Of a DNA stretch of 64,000 nucleotides, positions 60,498 to 64,000 are shown piece by piece. The DNA lies in assembly GCF_947489355.1 (NCBI RefSeq), contig NZ_CANLDD010000020.1, positions 1 to 64,000 of the forward strand, in the 5' to 3' direction. This DNA comes from an uncultured Microbulbifer sp. GTDB lineage: Bacteria > Pseudomonadota > Gammaproteobacteria > Pseudomonadales > Cellvibrionaceae. Numbering within the stretch: the stretch's first letter is position 1; each line of letters starts with the position of its first letter. The position numbers and the translations under genes are program-made. The notes under the pieces are model-generated. The model was not told the DNA's origin. It searched no databases and worked only from the letters and a program-made list of their open reading frames with translations.

Positions 60498-60869
60498 TAA
60501 TATCTTATCCTTGCTGCACACATAAGTTTGATCAAAAATCTAGCCGTTATTAGTTACTCAGCCACATTCTTCAAGGTTGGACGGCTGACACCGAAATATT
60601 TAGCCTCCCCTGATTTTGTGCCGCCTGAAATCAGGAGCAATGCCTTAGCCATTTTTAATATCGTTATCTACATATTGTCGATTGAAAGGCATCCAGTTAT
60701 GGAGGTGTGTCCTGGCTATCGGTGCTGACCCTGCGTAGTCGATCCGTATATGATGCCTCAAGTGTAAAACCTTGTACTCACTCCTCACGCTGATAGTTTA
60801 CGGATTTATTTACCCAAGACCAAGGTGGCTATTTAAGCTTGTTGTAACGGCTTAAATCCGGCCTTCACC

Positions 60870-61313
60870 CTGTAACACCTTTATTTGGGAGGGGTAGAGA
60901 TTGGGTTGCCTCCTACCTCCTTTAGTTGGGGCAGAAGCTGAGATGAGGCTAAAGCCCTAATTGCAGAGCTTGAATCCCAAAGTGTAGATTTGCACCTTGG
61001 CCCAACTAACGCCATTCGGGGCGACAGTACCATAGGCACTTTTGCCGACGAATGACTGACCGTAGAATATGCTAGCTGGATCAGTTCCACTGCCTCCAGG
61101 TCAACCAAACCTTGCAATGGGTCAGATGCTGGTCTGGGTCAAGCGAAGTTGATCGGACTATCCTGATAAACCATGCATTCAGAGAATTAATACACCGCTA
61201 CTGTAACACCTTTTCTCTGTTACACTTTTGGTGTTACAGAAAGGTGTTACAGTGGAAAGCCAGTAACCACGGGGCCTGCAGCGAAGTTGTAACACCTGTA
61301 CACCTGTAACACC
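60870..61313. repeat. Iteron block 2, inverted copy of block 1
   Basis: TGTAACACC at 60870, 61202, 61288 and 61305, GGTGTTACA at 61230 and 61243, variant TGTACACC at 61297. Bases 61228-61313 are the reverse complement of 46051-46136 apart from two mismatches. After 60878 the text resembles the reverse of the alpA 3' end. Second half of a P4-like origin, or relic of another element. Confidence 0.65.
60951..61119 (+). pseudogene. Fragment of a second KilA-N gene
   Basis: Reads KALIAELESQSVDLHLGP ... TIGTFADE, a TGA, then LTVEYASWISS, matching residues about 50-105 of the intact KilA-N protein. Frame degrades after that. Fossil of another related element. Confidence 0.7.
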
Positions 61314-61319
61314 TTTTTT

Positions 61320-62152
61320 TTGGAGGGGTAGAGTTTAGGTTGCCCCCTACCCCTTTGGTTGGGGTTGAGGCTGCGAGGCATGGGTAACTGTCTGTGTGTC
61401 AGAGGCAGTTGTGGTATGCCTCGGCAGAGTATTTAGATCAGCATCTGCAGCAAGCCAGAAGGGTCTGCAGATTGAACAGACCCTTTCAGAGAGTGGACGC
61501 AGGTGGTCTAGCTGACTGCGTAAGTCAAACTTACGGGGTGAACGCGCCCTCCTGAGGGGTTATGCACACAGAGAGTTGGGATTGTAGGTGCTCAGCAGCT
61601 GGGGGAACAATTGTAGACAGGGTTCATCCTGAGCTTGGCTGAGGATTAATTACCGAGATCTCGGTATTTCCTTTCAGCGGGTCCTCCTGAAGGGGGTTGC
61701 ATACGGGTAATTCGGGCCCTGTTCCGTTAACAGAGATATGATTTCCCGAGGGGGGTTATACCCCCTGGTTTCTGTTGTCAGATGCTGCCATAGTTTCCAC
61801 GATCAAAGAATCTTGGATACCGGCAGGGGAGGGGTGCATCACATACCTGTGGACTTAATACATGAACACCGCCGCCCTAAGTCTATTTTTATGTGAGTTG
61901 AATTGAATACAAAAAACCCATTCACTGGGAAATATATCAATCCTCCCCCCTATAGCCCCCGGTGTCTGCTAGCCCTGACCAGCTTCTCTATCTGCTGCTG
62001 GACCCAGACCGCCACATTGGCGGCTTGATGTGTATTCAATGGAGGAAACTACACACCTATTACAGGCGACAAAGTGGGATATGTGTCTAGGTTCCTTTTC
62101 GCGTCAAAGCTCACCGCTAGAGCGTTCTCAGCAGAGGGCAGGAATAAAAAGT
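61320..62152. other. Non-coding right end of the island
   Basis: About 830 bp with no supportable gene. A 16-bp palindrome TACCGAGATCTCGGTA lies at 61651-61666. The stretch 61321-61380 resembles 60885-60945 as a direct repeat. A packaging or transfer site could lie here, but I see no recognisable cos. The 60522-60869 gap holds only a short minus-strand recombinase-HTH-like relic (EAKYFGVSRPTL). Confidence 0.4.
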
Positions 62153-62172
62153 GGTGCTACTTTTGGTGCTAC
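62153..62172. promoter_or_regulatory. GGTGCTAC pair at right island end (probable arm sites)
   Basis: Two direct copies (62153-62160, 62165-62172), 54 bp before the right att repeat. Same octamer as upstream of int. Confidence 0.55.
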
Positions 62173-62225
62173 TTTTTATGATTACCATCCTGCAGGCCTT
62201 GATATAGCTTACTTTCCGGCCATTT

Positions 62226-62366
62226 TTCAAGTCCCGCCCTGCCACATCAAAGTTCAAAGAAGTCCGAAATCGTCCGCAACGCCCCGTAAATCGGGGCTTT
62301 TTGCTATCTGCAGTGTCCAAAGCCTTCCGCTCCCGTTCGTTGTCATCCGGTGCTATCCGGTGCTAT
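62226..62366 (+). repeat. Right copy of the ~140-bp island repeat (attR / next attL)
   Basis: Matches 43074-43217: tRNA-Leu 3' end lacking GGCA, terminator, and integrase upstream sequence with two GGTGCTAT copies. Not a working tRNA. It separates the first island from a second, decayed element. Confidence 0.8.
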
Positions 62367-62406
62367 CAAGTTCAGTTTGGCGTTTTCCGGCGTCAAGGTA
62401 GCACCA

Positions 62407-62877
62407 ATTGCACTTACCGATACCCAAATCAAGCAAGCCAAACCCGGTGAAAAGAATCAATGGATTACTGATGCTCAGGGACTTCGTTTGCTGATTAAGC
62501 CCAATGGCGCCAAGTACTGGCGGCTCAAGTACCACTATCTGGGCAAGTAAAAGACACTGGCAGTTGGTGTGTACCCAGATGTCAGCCTCAAACAGGCTTG
62601 ACAGAAAGTGGCCGAGCCGGGGCAGCTTTTGTCGGAAGGTACAGACCCATCAGAGAAAAAGCGAGTACAGAAGCACCAAGCACGCGCGAATGTGCAGCGC
62701 AGTTTTGCCGCAGTTGCGGAAGAGGGGTGGAACCACCAGAAAGGCACATGGACTGAGGATCACGCCGGGCGAGTGTGGACCAGGCTCAGAGATAACACTT
62801 TCCCGCGCATTGGTCAGCGCCCGATTATCGATCTCCACCCCAAAGATGTGATAGGTATTATCCGCGATATCGAAGGT
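62407..62877 (+). pseudogene. Second P4-type integrase, decayed and truncated
   Basis: Aligns with the first integrase from ALTDTQIKQAKPGEK to DVIGIIRDIEG (about 155 residues). The start ATG is now ATT, TAA 62548-62550 replaces a Gln codon, TGA 62599-62601 replaces an Arg codon, and the catalytic half is missing beyond 62877, next to an IS. Confidence 0.85.
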
Positions 62878-62965
62878 CCGGTCTTTATTACCTTTGCCTT
62901 CTCGTACGAACACATTGAATAACCCCGGGTTTCTCGGAGGCAAACTTTCTTGAGGGAATTAGCCA

Positions 62966-63286
62966 ATGAGCAAACAACCTGGATACTCCCCCGAAGTACG
63001 GGAACGCGCAGTTCGCATGGTGTTGACCGGCGAGCACGAACATAAATCACGCTGGGCAGCGATTACATCTATCGCCTCCAAGGTCGGCTGTACGCCTGAG
63101 ACTCTACGATCATGGGTCAACAAGATGGAAGTCGATAACGGCACTAAGCCCGGCACCACTAGTGGCGCCGCAGCCCGCCTTAAAGGGCTGGAGCGCGAAG
63201 TCCGCGAGCTGAAGCGTGCTAACGAGATCCTGCGCAAGGCTGCCGCTTTTTTTGCCCAGGCGGAGCTCGACCGCAAACCGAAGTAA
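62966..63286 (+). CDS. IS3-family transposase OrfA
   Basis: 106 residues. HTH ([14 protein letters not shown] ... [16 protein letters not shown]) and a leucine-zipper-like helix ([19 protein letters not shown]). A T7 run (63246-63252) inside the end of orfA is the usual -1 slippery site giving an OrfAB fusion. Stop and orfB start overlap (TAATG). Confidence 0.9.
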   Translation: MSKQPGYSPEVRERAVRMVLTGEHEHKSRWAAITSIASKVGCTPETLRSWVNKMEVDNGTKPGTTSGAAARLKGLEREVRELKRANEILRKAAAFFAQAELDRKPK

Positions 63287-63700
63287 TGGTGGCATTCATT
63301 GATCAGGAGCGTGAGGCGCACGGTGTCGAGTCAATCTGCGAGGTTCTGCCGATTGCACCGTCGACTTACTACCGCTACAAGCATCTACAGGCCAATCCAG
63401 AACAGCGCTGTGTGCGCGCTCAACGTGACGATGAGCTGAAGCCTGAGATCCAGCGGGTCTACGAAGAAAATCATCGCGTCTATGGTGCTCGCAAGGTCTG
63501 GAAGCAGCTTAACCGTGAGGACGTAAAGGTCGCCCGCTGTACAATTGAACGGTTGATGAGAGTGCTGCAGCTGGAAGGCGTTCGAAGAGGCAAACGTTGC
63601 GTTACGACTATCCCAGATCAGCTGGCCGACAAACCGCTGGATCTGGTGAACCGCGAGTTTACGGCGGAGCGCCCCAACCAGCTTTGGGTGGCCGACATCA
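63286..63700 (+). pseudogene. IS3-family transposase OrfB, interrupted
   Basis: Reads YYRYKH, RVYEENHRVYGARKVWKQL and ends RPNQLWVADI, the first Asp of the DDE triad (normally WVADITYV). Foreign sequence begins in the middle of the next codon at 63701. If that sequence is a group II intron, splicing could restore the frame. Confidence 0.85.
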
Positions 63701-64000
63701 GTGTGCCGCAGCAAGCTGCGGGAGAGATGAGGGATTGTGGCCCCTCGTCATCGGCATGCAGGTGCTGGTGACAAACCACCTTATGCGGCGACGGCCAAAA
63801 GCCGTGGTCGTGAGCGATAAGGAAAAGGCGCCGCAAAAGGCGTCAGGTGTGAAATAGGAAGACGAACAACCGTGAACTGCCGTTCAATTGTCGAAACAGT
63901 TCAGATGACATCAAAACCGGGGAGTGATGTTGCTCCGGGATCAGTGCGGACAGAGCCTGCCGATGGGCCGCATGGTGTCCGGCATAGAGGCAGCGTGATC
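63701..64000 (+). mobile_element. Probable 5' part of a group II intron
   Basis: Begins GTGTG, matching the group II 5' end GUGYG. The following 300 bases are hairpin-rich and non-coding. A stem GGAG/CTCC (63921-63924 and 63933-63936) presents TGATGT (63925-63930), the exact complement of the last six exon bases ACATCA (63695-63700), as an EBS1 loop should. The intron-encoded protein would lie beyond the window. Confidence 0.65.

Larger units (their letters stand above)
62916..63700 (+). mobile_element. IS3-family insertion sequence, left part
   Basis: Left end at about 62916, with TGAATAACCCCGGGTTTCTC resembling the terminal repeat of IS3-group elements. Carries orfA and the first part of orfB. 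Interrupted at 63700/63701. The 39 bases between the integrase homology and the IS have no match I can see. Confidence 0.7.

Noticed and set aside
60528-60728. 66-codon plus-strand ORF beyond HamA
   Set aside because: No ribosome site and unlike protein; the minus strand has only a short HTH-like relic.

Overview
The window looks like a chromosome segment of a free-living aerobic gammaproteobacterium, probably a marine Cellvibrionales member close to Microbulbifer. This rests on protein similarity and gene order (queA-tgt-secDF, a full ccoNOQP-ccoGHIS cluster, rlmE-ftsH-folP-glmM-tpiA-secG-tRNA-Leu). The genus is an inference. The core is dense and G+C-rich; both flanks are integrated mobile DNA.

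Left flank (1-3970) is the right end of an integrated element: a tyrosine recombinase with an amber stop, an unknown gene, a small gene with two stops, a DUF6641-like gene, a RadC-like JAB protein and an intact tRNA-Leu(CAA). A stranded 5' half of a second tRNA-Leu marks the junction with the core.

Core (4145-43096) holds queuosine synthesis (queA, tgt), Sec motor accessory genes (secD, secF, without yajC in front), rnt, pyrC, argG, cbb3 oxidase structural and assembly genes behind a likely FNR/Anr site, nadC, a DUF1631 gene, a muropeptide recycling group (ampD, ampE, AmpG-like carrier), a PLP dehydratase, a PEBP protein, an alkyltransferase-like protein, a DUF481 outer-membrane protein, an SDR, csrA, yhbY, rlmE, ftsH, folP, glmM, tpiA, secG and tRNA-Leu(GAG).

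Right flank (43074-64000) is an island inserted at tRNA-Leu(GAG). About 19 kb lies between two copies of a ~140-bp repeat that begins with the tRNA 3' end, and the motif GGTGCTAC (probable integrase arm sites) occurs at both ends. It has a P4-satellite-like plan: integrase (amber codon 42), AlpA, GGTGTTACA iterons, KilA-N protein, Ash-like ORF, small ORF, and a Toprim/DUF927 primase-helicase. Behind these lie two anti-phage modules: a type II CBASS operon (CD-NTase, E1/E2-like Cap2, JAB Cap3, two-TM SAVED effector) and, on the opposite strand, a nuclease-helicase pair resembling Hachiman (HamA/HamB). An 86-bp, almost identical inverted copy of the iteron block lies 15 kb away, as expected for a P4-like ori/crr pair. 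Fossils of a second KilA-N gene and Ash region, and a second decayed integrase beyond the right repeat, show that several related elements have piled up at this tRNA. The second integrase is cut by an IS3-family element, whose orfB is in turn interrupted by what looks like the 5' part of a group II intron running off the window.

Most unusual points: a stop codon and intrinsic-terminator hairpin inside the apparent E2 domain of CBASS Cap2; the paired inverted iteron blocks; the nested insertions at the right end; and in-frame stops in all three integrase genes.
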